The notes beneath the pieces were generated by a model, which worked only from the letters and a program-made list of their open reading frames with translations, did not search any database and was not told the DNA's origin. A stretch of 64,000 bases of DNA, taken from the NCBI GenBank assembly GCA_051649305.1, contig JBOFGV010000048.1:30100-94099 (forward strand). Direction: 5' to 3'. A program made the translations under genes and the position numbers. Positions 44,044 through 54,200 of the stretch are shown here, one piece after another. Numbering within the stretch: position 1 is the first letter of the stretch; each line of letters starts with the position of its first letter. Source of the DNA: JADCCX01 sp051649305. GTDB taxonomy: Bacteria; Pseudomonadota; Alphaproteobacteria; Rhizobiales; Beijerinckiaceae.

Positions 44044-44781
44044 TTGCGTGGGAAGTTGCATATCGGCTTACGGCCTCTCTGTATCTTGCTGTGTCTCTCG
44101 CCCGGTTACGGTCAGGCGTTCGATCCGACGGGAGCGCCCGCCAGCAAGTTGGTCCAAACGGCTTCGGACTATAAACTCACACATCGCATAGTAAGCATTC
44201 CGTCAGCTACAGTGGCTGTCGGCGCCCTTGGCGTTCGCACCAAACGTGACGCTATTGAAAGTCGGCGCTTCAGCTACACACTGGTAATGCAAGACCTGAA
44301 GGGGCTTGCCGAGGGACTTAGCATTGCCGCCGGGGTCAGCGTGACGGCAGAAGGCAATGGCGAGCGGCCGTTGGAGAACCTTCTGCTGGAGGGAACACTG
44401 CCGGATATACTTAACAAGCTCGCCTCCGAGCATGATCTCGGTTGGTGGTACGACGGAATGCGCTATCGGATTGCGAGCGCGCGTTCGAACGAAAGCCGCA
44501 GGATTCCACTTGGTGACTGGTCGGCCTCGGAAATGGAAGAAATCATAAAGAGAGCCTATCCGGGTCAATCACGGGGCCTCATAACAATTGATGAGTTGAG
44601 CCGAAGCATATTGGTTCGCGGGCCGCGCGCTCTGTCGGACGAAGTATTGGCCATCGCTAAAAGTGCGCGGGCGAAGCAGATCGCCTCCACACCCGCGTCG
44701 CCCGCCGTCCCCGCGCATCCCTCTGCAAAAACATCGGAAAAGCGCATCATCGTAATTCGCTATGGAAAGAATAGCGACTGA
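44044..44781 (+). CDS. RhcC1-like protein: secretin N-terminal domains without the pore
   Basis: The best start is TTG 44044 (or GTG 44041), because GGAGG at 44033-44037 lies inside the longer frame that begins at ATG 44029. From TTG the protein is 245 residues with a signal peptide (LRPLCILLCLSPGYGQA). Two small domains resembling secretin N0/N1 follow (RRFSYTLVMQDLKGLAEGLS, DILNKLASEHDLGWWYDGMR; then RIPLGDWSASEMEEII, RSILVRGPRALSDEVLAIA). No secretin pore domain follows. In rhizobia SctC is split into RhcC1 and RhcC2; this matches RhcC1. No RhcC2 is present in the window. Confidence 0.75.
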   Translation: MRGKLHIGLRPLCILLCLSPGYGQAFDPTGAPASKLVQTASDYKLTHRIVSIPSATVAVGALGVRTKRDAIESRRFSYTLVMQDLKGLAEGLSIAAGVSVTAEGNGERPLENLLLEGTLPDILNKLASEHDLGWWYDGMRYRIASARSNESRRIPLGDWSASEMEEIIKRAYPGQSRGLITIDELSRSILVRGPRALSDEVLAIAKSARAKQIASTPASPAVPAHPSAKTSEKRIIVIRYGKNSD

Positions 44782-44887
44782 CGGACACCCGCCCCAATAT
44801 TCCATGCTGCTATGAGCAGCAGTTGCTGATTTTGTTCATGTCGCAAAGCACAACCCCTGCCTAAGTTGCTTTTTCATAGGTCTGTCA

Positions 44888-45718
44888 GGCTAAGGCCTGT
44901 TGAGATTCAGGATTCCCAAATCATTGAGGTTCTGATTCAAGCTTTGGATGGATAGCTTTGTTTTGACAGATGCCCAATAGGCGAAGATTGAACCGCATTT
45001 TCTAGGCAAGCCCATTGGTTCCGGGCGCAGCGGTGCAAGCAACCGCCTCTTTTTGTAAGCCATTTTGTGGATCGTGCTCACAGGCAGTCTCTGGCGTGAC
45101 CTGCCTGCCGAGTTTGGCAAATGGAATACGGTCTTCAGCCGCTATCGCGATTGGGTCAAAGCTGATGTTTTCATTCGGCTTTTTGCCGCGTGCTCCGAAG
45201 AGCAGGACATGGAATACGGCATGGTTGACGCAACCATCGTCAAGGTCCACCGCCACGGACAGGGCTCAAAAGGGGGGCTCAAAGCCAGGCCATAGGGCGC
45301 TCGAAGGGCGGCATGACCAGGAAAATCCTCGCTCTGACCGACGCGCTGGGTAATCTGGTAAGGTTAGTACTCATGCCCGGACACCGCTTCGACACCGTTG
45401 GCGTTCCGCCTCTGATCGATGGACTGTCATTTGGCGGATTGATCGCTGACAAAGCCTTCGACAGCAACACCATCATCGCCGAGCTCAACGAGCGAGACGC
45501 GAAGATCGTCATTTCCCAGCATCCACGGCATGCACAGCCGCTGCCCCTTGACAAGGAACTATACAAATGGTGGCATCTGATCGAGAACTTCTTCTGCAAA
45601 CTCAAGGAGTTCAAGCGCATCGCCATGCGAGCCGACAAAACAGACCAAAGCTTCGCGGCCGCTATCTATCTGGCCGCTGCCGTCATAAACTCACGATGAA
45701 TCTCAACAGGCCTTAGCC
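44888..45718. mobile_element. IS5-family (IS427-group-like) insertion sequence with perfect terminal repeats
   Basis: The 22 bases at 44888-44909 and at 45697-45718 are exact reverse complements (they start GGCTAAGGCCTGTT), bounding an 831-bp element with one transposase relic. Length and gene match IS427-group elements. The perfect termini contrast with its dead transposase, suggesting fairly recent arrival or mobilisation in trans. I could not confirm a target-site duplication. Confidence 0.85.
44948..45699 (+). pseudogene. Transposase of the IS427-like element, two stops and a frame change
   Basis: The frame starts MDSFVLTDAQ, then has a TAG at 44978-44980 where relatives have tryptophan. 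It continues AKIEPHFLGKPIGSGRSGAS to a TAA at 45056-45058 (usually glutamate), then AILWIVLTG, SLWRDLPAEFGKWNTVFSRY and MVDATIVKVHRHGQG. At a run of A4G6 near 45270 the frame changes and the second half reads MTRKILALTDALGNLVRLVL, ADKAFDSNTIIAEL and KLKEFKRIAMRADKTDQSF. The frame change may be programmed in this group; the two nonsense codons are not. Confidence 0.85.
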
Positions 45719-45790
45719 GGATTCTGAAAAACTCTCCCTAGATTTTTATTTTTGTGATTCAGTCCATTTGCGGATTTGGAGTGATTTGCG

Positions 45791-46402
45791 ATGCGCGGAC
45801 TGGATGATCGGTGTGAGGGAATATTCAGCTATATCCGGCTGGAGGAGCGTGTTTCAGCTGACCTTCCCTTGCGTGCGATCCGTGCCTTGGCGGATGAGGC
45901 GCTCTATTCTGGGATGGGGCGGCCTTCGATCCCGCCGGAGATGCTGCTTCGGGCAACACTGCTGCAGGCGTTCTTTTCGGTGCGCTCGGAGCGTCAACTG
46001 ATGGAGCAGATCGATTACAACCTGCTGTTCCGCTGGTTTGTGGGCGTACCGCTGGATGCGGCCGTCTGGCATCCGACAGTGTTCACGCACAACCGCGACC
46101 GTCTGATGGCGGCGAATGTGGCGCGGGAGTTCCTGGGCGCGCTGATGGGGCTGGCCAAGGTGAAGCGGCTTCTGTCCTCGGACCACTTCTCGCTGGATGG
46201 CACGCTGATCGATGCCTGGGCGAGCATGAAGAGCTTCCGGCCCAAGGATGGCTCGGGCGAACCGCCCGGCCTTGGGCGCAACGGCGAGCGTGACTTCCAC
46301 AAGGAGAAACGCTCGAACGAGACCCATGCCTCGGCCACCGATCCGGATGCACGGCTTTACCGCAAGGCCGATGGCCGGGAGAGCCGGTTATCACCGCCGT
46401 AA
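45791..46402 (+). pseudogene. IS5/IS1182-like transposase, C-terminally truncated
   Basis: The 203-codon frame has the N-terminal DUF772-type region (LPLRAIRALADEALYSGMGR, PSIPPEMLLRATLLQAFFSV, RSERQLMEQIDYNLLFRWFV) and the first catalytic aspartate in HFSLDGTLIDAWASM. It breaks off after ARLYRKADGRESRL at the junction with another IS fragment, so the second aspartate and the glutamate are missing. About 70 bases separate it from the IS427-like element. Confidence 0.85.
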
Positions 46403-46510
46403 GCCTCTGTGGTCGCATCCATAATCCGATCCCACACACCGGCTGTTGTCCAGCGGCGGAAGCGGCTCAATGACGCGCCATTCAAAGTCCGTGAGATCAT
46501 AGCGGCCCAT
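46395..46510 (-). pseudogene. IS5-family transposase, N-terminal fragment with internal deletion
   Basis: From ATG 46510 the frame reads MGRYDLTDFEWRVIEPLPPL, the standard N-terminus of an IS5-type OrfA. It then shifts, and another frame gives RRWTTAGVWDRIMDATTEAY, a segment that normally lies about 50 residues further on. The middle is deleted and the 3' end is fused to the truncated transposase on the other strand. The 110 bases beyond 46510 look like the outer end of the same element. Confidence 0.75.
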
Positions 46511-46744
46511 GGCAAAGCTCCCGTTTCGGAAGCTTGAATCAGATTTGCCGCAAAAAGGGAATCCCGCAGCCCGTTTATGAGTTCACGGCCTAATCTCTTC
46601 CACCCAGAAGAGTGCAAAAAACGACTTCTAGGCTGCTGGATATGATACGTATTGTTCGGAGAATGCTATAATAATTAAATAAATATACTATACTTTTCAA
46701 CTTTAATTCTTAATTGTTATAATCAGCAAAGCGAACAACGCTTT

Positions 46745-47023
46745 TCACCCTCCAGGCTTGATCAGCGTGTTGAGTGTATCGCGTGCAGCCGTTACAACTT
46801 TCCCTCCCGCAGAGAATAGGATCATACTTTCGGCCTGCGCAAGTTGATTGTTCGCGTCCTCAGCTTTCCGCGCATATAGATCAAGTACCGCTTGGAACCC
46901 ATTGGGAGCTGTATCGGACTGTGTAGTAGCAGTTAAGTTTATCTTATCGATGCCAAGGCGTTCGATAAGATCACTTGCAAGGGATTTACCAATTCCATTG
47001 ATACCTTTAAGGGCTTCAGTCAC
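46745..47023 (-). CDS. Small helical protein, possible type III rod-like component
   Basis: A 92-residue protein starting at GTG 47023 with GAGG eight bases upstream. No signal peptide. The C-terminal half is a continuous helix (FQAVLDLYARKAEDANNQLA, then GGKVVTAARDTLNTLIK). That final pattern of alternating hydrophobics ending in DTLNTLIK loosely resembles the C-terminus of inner-rod proteins (SctI), which the cluster otherwise lacks; the similarity is weak. It is the third of three small leftward genes. Function unproven. Confidence 0.6.
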   Translation of the reverse strand: MTEALKGINGIGKSLASDLIERLGIDKINLTATTQSDTAPNGFQAVLDLYARKAEDANNQLAQAESMILFSAGGKVVTAARDTLNTLIKPGG

Positions 47024-47091
47024 TGTACGATCCTCACGATACTCTTACAACACAATCGTATGCTTACAGCGCATCTCTCGACTTTTTGTTA

Positions 47092-47140
47092 CTCCGACGG
47101 GCGGCCGTGGCTTCGGACACTCCGTCGGAGCTGTTTTTTT
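47092..47140 (+). terminator. Intrinsic terminator reading rightward between two leftward small genes
   Basis: CTCCGACGG (47092-47100) and CCGTCGGAG (47122-47130) pair perfectly over nine bases and are followed by TGTTTTTTT ending at 47140. The T-run is on the plus strand, so it terminates rightward transcripts, although the adjacent genes run left. It may end a small antisense RNA covering the 92-residue gene's 5' region. Confidence 0.6.
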
Positions 47141-47150
47141 CCGACCTCTT

Positions 47151-47405
47151 TCAAGGCCGAAAGATGTTAAAACCGAAGGCAAGCTCTTCATTGAGGTTGT
47201 CAAGCACCGGCTTTGTTGGATTGAGCTCCGGGATGGAAGCTTCGATCAACGAATCTATGTAAACTGAGTCGAGCGCAAGCTCTGCAACCAAATTGTTAAC
47301 AGCGCCGACCACCTGCTCAAAAGTCGGATCGCCCGACGGAGGAGGAGGTGGAGGCACAATGACAACAGGTCCTTGCGGATCGATCGGCATCTGTGGAATG
47401 TCCAT
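47151..47405 (-). CDS. Small protein with proline-rich N-terminus, unknown
   Basis: An 84-residue protein; AAGG lies six bases before ATG 47405. The N-terminal 25 residues are proline-rich (VVIVPPPPPPSGDP), followed by an amphipathic acidic helix region (FEQVVGAVNNLVAELALD) and a C-terminus ending FGFNIFRP. No signal peptide or known domain. It lies between the 57- and 92-residue genes and is probably co-transcribed with them; export by the type III machinery is a guess from context and size. Confidence 0.6.
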   Translation of the reverse strand: MDIPQMPIDPQGPVVIVPPPPPPSGDPTFEQVVGAVNNLVAELALDSVYIDSLIEASIPELNPTKPVLDNLNEELAFGFNIFRP

Positions 47406-47439
47406 CGGAAACCTTCCTATTCAGGACGGCAAGAACCGA

Positions 47440-47613
47440 TCAACGCGACGCAACCTGCTGCGCCTGGACCATCTGCTGCTTGTTGAAGTCGTTGATCGCA
47501 AAATCCGCAGCCTTATCGCCGACAGTAGAAGCAGCGTTGAGCTGGGCATTGGTGTCTGCGATCTTGCGATCGTAGAGCGCCGTGACGGAACTGGTATCAA
47601 TTGCTGGAGGCAT
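47440..47613 (-). CDS. Small helical protein, unknown
   Basis: A 57-residue protein from ATG 47613, behind a strong AAGGAG; an upstream start in the frame lacks one. The sequence is polar, glutamine- and alanine-rich and predicted helical (ALYDRKIADTNAQLNAAS, FNKQQMVQAQQVA), comparable in size and character to needle or filament subunits, but no family signature is visible. It is the first gene of the small trio, following a 600-base AT-rich region. Confidence 0.6.
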   Translation of the reverse strand: MPPAIDTSSVTALYDRKIADTNAQLNAASTVGDKAADFAINDFNKQQMVQAQQVASR

Positions 47614-48216
47614 AGTAGGAACTCCTTCGATTTTTCTGACTGCTGTTAGAACTTGCACTGAACACAAGCCTAGCCTTACATTGAGCTTGATTTTTATATC
47701 AAGCGTAGCAATATTTCAGCTAAAAAATTTTAACATATTTTTCCTCTCTCGCAAGTAAATAATTTAAAATTCCAGATTTTTTTTCATTCAAAAATTATCA
47801 TGTGCGAATGCACGCGACCTCAGCATTACCAACACAGGTGCATAAGTCACTCATTCGGATGAAATAAAAAAAATTTACTTAATAAACACTGGAAAGATCT
47901 ACAGCCTTCTTCATCTAGCGTTTCTGCATCGCAGTTAAGAATCACAGGTACCAGTATTTCCAAGCGGAGCGACTTGCACTGGCAGAGAGCTATCTTATGC
48001 TAGAAGTAAAGGTTGGCCATGCTGACATTAATACATGCGTTGATATTGTAATTTTGACTGTTCGAGGAGCACTACATCTTGAAAATGAGTGCTCCTCTTA
48101 CAATTTGTCATTATCTACTGCGTTCTCTCAATATCTCCTGACCATACTTACCTCAAGTTCGACAGAGGCACCTGTATCCAATTGCACAACAGGCAGAATT
48201 TTCGGCAGCTTGTTGT
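47614..48216. other. AT-rich spacer between the giant gene and the small-gene trio
   Basis: About 600 bases, much more AT-rich than the surroundings, especially 47690-47900. No gene is supported. It should contain the promoter of the small genes (leftward) and the end of the giant transcript. A perfect 10-base inverted repeat is listed separately. Confidence 0.55.
48064..48097. terminator. Perfect 10-bp hairpin downstream of the giant gene
   Basis: GAGGAGCACT at 48064-48073 and AGTGCTCCTC at 48088-48097 are exact complements with a 14-base loop. It lies about 120 bases after the giant gene's stop. No T-run follows on either strand, so it may act as an mRNA 3' stabiliser or regulator site rather than an intrinsic terminator. 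Confidence 0.35.
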
Positions 48217-51200
48217 TTAAAGCCCAGGACGACCATTCCGACCACCAACTGAAGACCAAAGGGCAGCTCCACCCCTGCTGTCATAGACGACGAGATTGCC
48301 ATCGTTTTGCATCACAAGGGTCATAGGACGATTCACCCCGCTGGTATGTGTCGCTGACGACCACCGCGCCTTGCCGTCTGGCCTGTACACAACCAAGTTA
48401 CCGTCTGACTGCATTTGAACGCTACCGCCATTGGCTTTTTTGTTGGTACCCGACGCCCATATGGCTCCCTGGTTTGACGTCGGCGTCCCGCGATAGACAA
48501 CAAAGTTGCCGTCGGCCTGGAACACAGCGAAGAACTTTTCATTGGCAGACTGGATGTACTGGTTGGTGCCAATGCCAGCGCTGGTTACGCGATCGCCGAG
48601 GTGGGTGTATCCAGCTTGCGCCGCCAGTTGCACCGATATCGGAGTTGTCGGCTCCTGCACCACAATTGGGGGTGGCGCTTTCGGAGCATCGGGAATCACA
48701 ACCGGAGCCTCCAGGGGTGCAGTTGGGACATTCGGAGTGATCGCAGATGTGGCTTGCCCAATTGGAGTGGTCTCAGGTGTCGTTATGGCCGGAACTTCTA
48801 TATTGAGCGGAACAGCAACACCCTCGACGTAGCGATACGCAAACGTCTCGCCATTGTCGTTCCTGCCGTACTTCGCAACAACAGTCTGACCATTGGCTGA
48901 ATAGTCATACGTAAATGTTTCCCAGAGATCAGATGCCCCTGTATCTGTATACGTTGAGCTTTTCCGGATACCATTCTCAAATTTCTCGTTGAATGTATTT
49001 CCGTCTGCATCAACGGCTATCCTTCCGACCATCTTGTTATCGGAATTGACCATCACTTGCTCCTCGAGAACGCCGGGAGAACTGTACCTGACAGACCATC
49101 TGTTGCCGTTGTCAGCGACCCCGGTCTGAGATAGGTTCCTTCCCGAAGCGTCAACTTCAGCAACCCAATTGGTCCAGTCCTGCGTATTGTCGGGATCCGT
49201 CGCCGTGATCCACGCCATGGCTCCCGCCGTGTAGCCATGATCATAGACGGTGCGATCATCATTGATGCTCGTCATGCCGATGATCGTACGGCCGTCCAAG
49301 CCGTAGGAAACTGTACGGGTCTGCCAGCTCTCGGCCACACCCGTATCCGTGATCGTCTTCTTGTCCAGCACGCCATTCGTGTAGGTCTCAACATACCTGT
49401 TGCCATCGGCATCTACGCCGAATGCGCTTACAACCTTACCAGCCGCATCAGAGACAACCTGCCTCTGGAAAACACCCGGGGCACTATACGTGTTCACCCA
49501 GGTTTTTCCATCATCAAACACGCCGGTTTGTGACGTTGCGCGACCGGCTTCGTCGACTTGTGCACTCACACTCTTCCAGTTGTGCTTGTCTTCGACATCC
49601 ATGCCGACACTTGATGTCAGCGTTCCATTCGAATAACCGTAGTCGTATATCACGCCGTCATCGTTCAAGACGCGCTGGCTCGCAATCGTCGCACCTCCCT
49701 GAGCATAGTTGGTGGTTACCGACGACCATGCATCAGTTGTCCCGGTGTCCGTCCGGACTACCCTCTCAAGCACACCATTTCTGCTCAGCTGGGTTGAAGA
49801 GTTACCATCCGCGTCGAGACCTCTGGTGGAACTCAATCCAAGGTCGACAAGAGGCGGCACATTCCGCCCATCGACCGTCCGCCGTTCACGATTGCCGTGC
49901 AACGCATAGTGCATCGTTCCCAAGATCGACAGGCCATTGGAGTAGGCTGCAACGTCTGGGTTGGCGTTAAGATAGCTGTCGGTGTTGAACCCCATCTTGA
50001 GTTGGGTGTTCAAGGCGATGATTTTCGCGAAGGTGTCGGGCTTGATTTCACCATTCGCCATTTCAGTGATCATCTGGATCTCGCTTGCAGCCAAAGCCTG
50101 CATCGCCGGAATCAACCCCTTTGAAGAAGCAAGCTGATACAACCGCTCGGTGGTAATATTGGGCGCTGCACCATTACGCACGTCTGCAATTGGCTGGTCG
50201 CCAATCAGGAATTGAAGATCACTCGATTTCTGCAGCACATCAAGGTTCGACGCAAGCCACTCCCACAATTGCTTCGTCACACCCGCAATATTCAGCGCCT
50301 CCTGCTCACTATTTGCAGAGATCGAAAACATTTCTCTGCGATCATTGCCCCGGAAATCGACTGTGGTGAAGCCAATATTCTTATGATAATTCTTCTTGAT
50401 ATCAACAACAGTGGAAACTTCATCGGGTTTGAAATCGCCATTGAAGTCCACAAAGTAGTGGAAGATGTTAGCCTTGTTCGCGCCGATGAACTTGACGTCA
50501 AGGTTGCGCAGGCTGTTTCCAAGATCGGTACCTGCCGCGAAAAGGCCGCCCGTGGAGATCAGTGGCTTGGAAGAGCCGAGCCTTGCGCTGCCACCGCCAA
50601 TCGCAGCCATGATTTCCTGTGCGCGGGCTGCTGACACAACGAAGCTGTCGGATCCGATCCAATCCCGATCCGTCCTGATGCTGGAATTGATCGCATCATA
50701 GGATGCCGAGATGGAAACAGTGTACTGATCGGAGGGCGCACCTTCAATTCGCCCAACCGCCACATCTTTCCATCCCGTAGCTGGCGTAACATCTCCTGCA
50801 ATCTTGAAGGTTCCGTCTTGGGTCTTAAAATAAACGGCCCTTTCCGGAGGATTCCAATAATCGTTCCCGTCTGCAGTTTCGAATGGATTAGTCTTTCTGC
50901 CATTTACGTCGAGGAATTGGCCTGTCTTTCCATTCAGTAAATACGTAATTGAAGGAATTCCCTTTCCAACAGTACGATAACGACGAACGATCTCAGCTCC
51001 TTGAGTCAAGATGGGCGTCACAGACACATCTACATGTTTCAGAAGTTCAGGATCGATATCCGTCACGTCATAGTTGATGCGGGCTTTCCCCTGCTTGATC
51101 TCGGCGAAGATCGACCGGTTGAACGTGCTGGCGACCAGCGCCGTGTCGAAGAACTTGCCATTGCCGTCGGCATCTATGCCGGAGCGAAGGACACGCTCCG

Positions 51201-54200
51201 TCGTGAAGGTTCCAGCGCTGAACACGTTCATCAGGAAGCCGCCGACGAAGGCCGCGATCGCCCACGGACCAGAGAAGGCTGCGATAACGCCATTCATCAG
51301 CGATCGGGCCGGAGCCGGGATTTTCACGCCAACAAGATCAAGGACTTGCATGGCGGCCTGCCCCCAGAGCCCCGTCGCGCCGCCTGGAACACGGTTGCCC
51401 ATGATTTGCAGCACGCTGCTGCTGAGTCCACCGAGCTGCGAGAACTGCGGGATATTCGTGATCTGGGTGAGAAGACCTCCCACCAACGAAGCGACTGCCG
51501 CGGAGCCGTCATTGATGCCCGAAGTGATGTTTCCCGCCGAATCCCGGACGAGGTTGTTGAACGAGCCTGAATTTGTGAACAGGTCACGCAGCACTGGCAC
51601 GCCCGAAATCACGCTGCCCGCAATATCCAGCGCCTGATTGTTCCCCGTCGAGCCAAGGAAATTCGCCAGGCTGCCAGCAAACCGCAATCCTGCGTCCTGC
51701 GCAGAACCAGCAATGCCGTCGTTCAAACCAACGATCAGATCGCCCGCACCCGACATGATAACACCTGCGGCGACCAACGTGTTGTCGCCGCGCTGCCGTC
51801 CTGCCTGGCTGAGCAGACCACCAAGCGAACTCATCGCCCGCCCCATCGTAACGTTTTCGGCGTTATGGCTGAACCGAACCCGCTCTTCCGTCACGGGAGA
51901 GGGAGCTTCCGTAGAGGTTGCCGGCGGCGTGGCGGTAGTCTGCGGCGCGCCAGAGCTGTTGGCCGCAACCGCTAGCCTATACAGGTGATAGGCATCACTC
52001 TGGCTCGCACCATTGCGAAGGGCATCCGCGAAGATCGCCGTCGGAGTACCGGAAGCAAAAGCCGAGGTCCTGACGAACAACTCAGGAAATGTCGTGCGGA
52101 TTTGCGCATCGCTCAGGGGGCCACCCGGGGCCGTCGTCGTGTAACCTGTGCTCCTGTCAAATGCGCGCAGTTCGGCAAAGGAGATCGGCCGATTGGGGTT
52201 CAGATTCGATGTTCCAACACCATTTTGTCCTTCCAGAAGCAGCTGATTGATCTGCGTCGACGACAAATTGCCGTTCGGGGCCGTTGGGAAGTAGAACTCA
52301 CGAGAGATAGTAATCTTACCGTCTGCGTCACGCACAAGGCCCTTGGGCAGCGCGCCAAGGACCGTTCCGGACGGGAACACTCCTGTCGTCGACACGTCAC
52401 CCGGGTAAGGCGCAAAAATCGATGGGTTTGAGTCCGTGTTGGTGGTGATTGGAGGGTTAGGGCCGGGAGCAGGAGGACTTTTTCCCAAACCGCCGGTGGC
52501 TACATTCACAAGCAGAACATCAAGCTTGTCCAGCTGATCCCCGGTTAATCTGGAACCGTCCTTAAGCTTCGGCAAAACATCTCTCTGGAAGACTTCCAGC
52601 TGCTGCCGAAGCGGACTCCCAGCCGGCAAAGTTGCGATTTTATCACGAATGAACGTCTTCAGAGCGTCAACGCCACCTACTGGCAGCGTGATAGCAGCAC
52701 CATTTGATGCACCGGTCGGCGCGACACCCGCTGGCGAAGCGCGCTCCATATAGATCGACAGCCACTTGGGAATTTCACCCTCATAGACCATCCCTCCTAC
52801 ATCAACCGAGAATGTCGTGAGCTCGTTTGAGGCGACCAGCGGAGCAGGAGTGTTGCCCGCTTTCAAGACCTGGGCGATCGCCTCAGGCTTCGCCGAGAAA
52901 AATCTAATTGTAGCAACGCCGAGGTTGATCTCCCCCTCGGGAAGAACTCTGGCAGTAACGCCGACACGCGTCCGGGTCTTGGACGTATTAATATCCTGCG
53001 GAACAAGCGTATCATATACACTGGGGAAGTCCTTGGGGAACAGGTCACGAAGTTCCATGTTTCCGGTCAATGTTGCCTGCAAGCGCAACTCTTCGCTGAT
53101 GCGGAAATCAAACCTGTTCGCGTCTTCAGCTGTCATTGCAGTACCAGGAACGCCAGATGATCGTTGAGTTAGCGGAAAGAATGGTGTGTCTGTTCCAATC
53201 TTGTACTTAAGATCAGAGCCCGGAGCACTTGCCACTGCCGCGATCGCATTCCTAGCGTCCACGATGTTCATTTGTCCGCCAGGCAGTTGAGATGCCCCGG
53301 GTGCAACTGCGCCAGAGGCGCTGATCGTCATCGGAAGTTGCTTCATCCTGTTGTTGAGTGACTCAACAAACCAGGCGGGAAGAATCGCACCAGCTGGAAT
53401 TTCTGTCTTTGTTTTTGAGTTGGGCTCGCTGCGCAGTTCGAGACCACCTGACAATCTGGGCACTCCGGGCATCAAATCCTGCAGGGCAGCAGGAGCGTCC
53501 ACCCCCATATAGGTTTCCTGGAGCGGCTTTGTCGACATAGCCGTATTCAAGACATAGTACGGCTTTGAAGTATCAATGGGCTGCCCGAAGAAATCCAGTT
53601 GTCCAGAACCGGATGTCAAGCGAGGATTAGTGCCAGCGGACGAAAGCGGGTCAGCAAGTTTTGTTACGTCAACTTGCAATACACCACGAACATCAACAGT
53701 ACCATTACTTGATCGTGTAGCTTGATTCGATCTAAAAACGAATCCACCACCGCCTGCATCTACTGTAGCGGATCTTGCAATTGGATTGTTTGCCCAGGCA
53801 TCCAACGCTTTCTTAAAATCAGAGTTCTTGAATGAAAGAATATCAGCATCACCGTATCCTAAAAAGTTCGGAACTTTCGTGTTTCTAATCAGTTGTGGAT
53901 CGGTTCCCAGAACATCAGTACGAACGCTTAGTCCGGTCGATTTCGCCAACTGGGTTCCAGCTGCGGCAAGCGGATCTGAAGAGTTCAAAATATTAAAGCG
54001 ATTGGCCCAAAGCGAACCCAGAATGCGGTTTCCAACGGGAAGGACGGCGATCGAGGCCGCTTGATAGCTTGTTCCAAGAGAGAGTTCTCCCCCCGTCCAC
54101 GGGTTCGTCAGGGGTTGGCCAGTCGCCGGATTTGTCAGAGTCACAGAGAAGCCGGGCGTGATCTTGACCCCTGCTCCAAGTCGGAACTCCGTTTCTGGGA

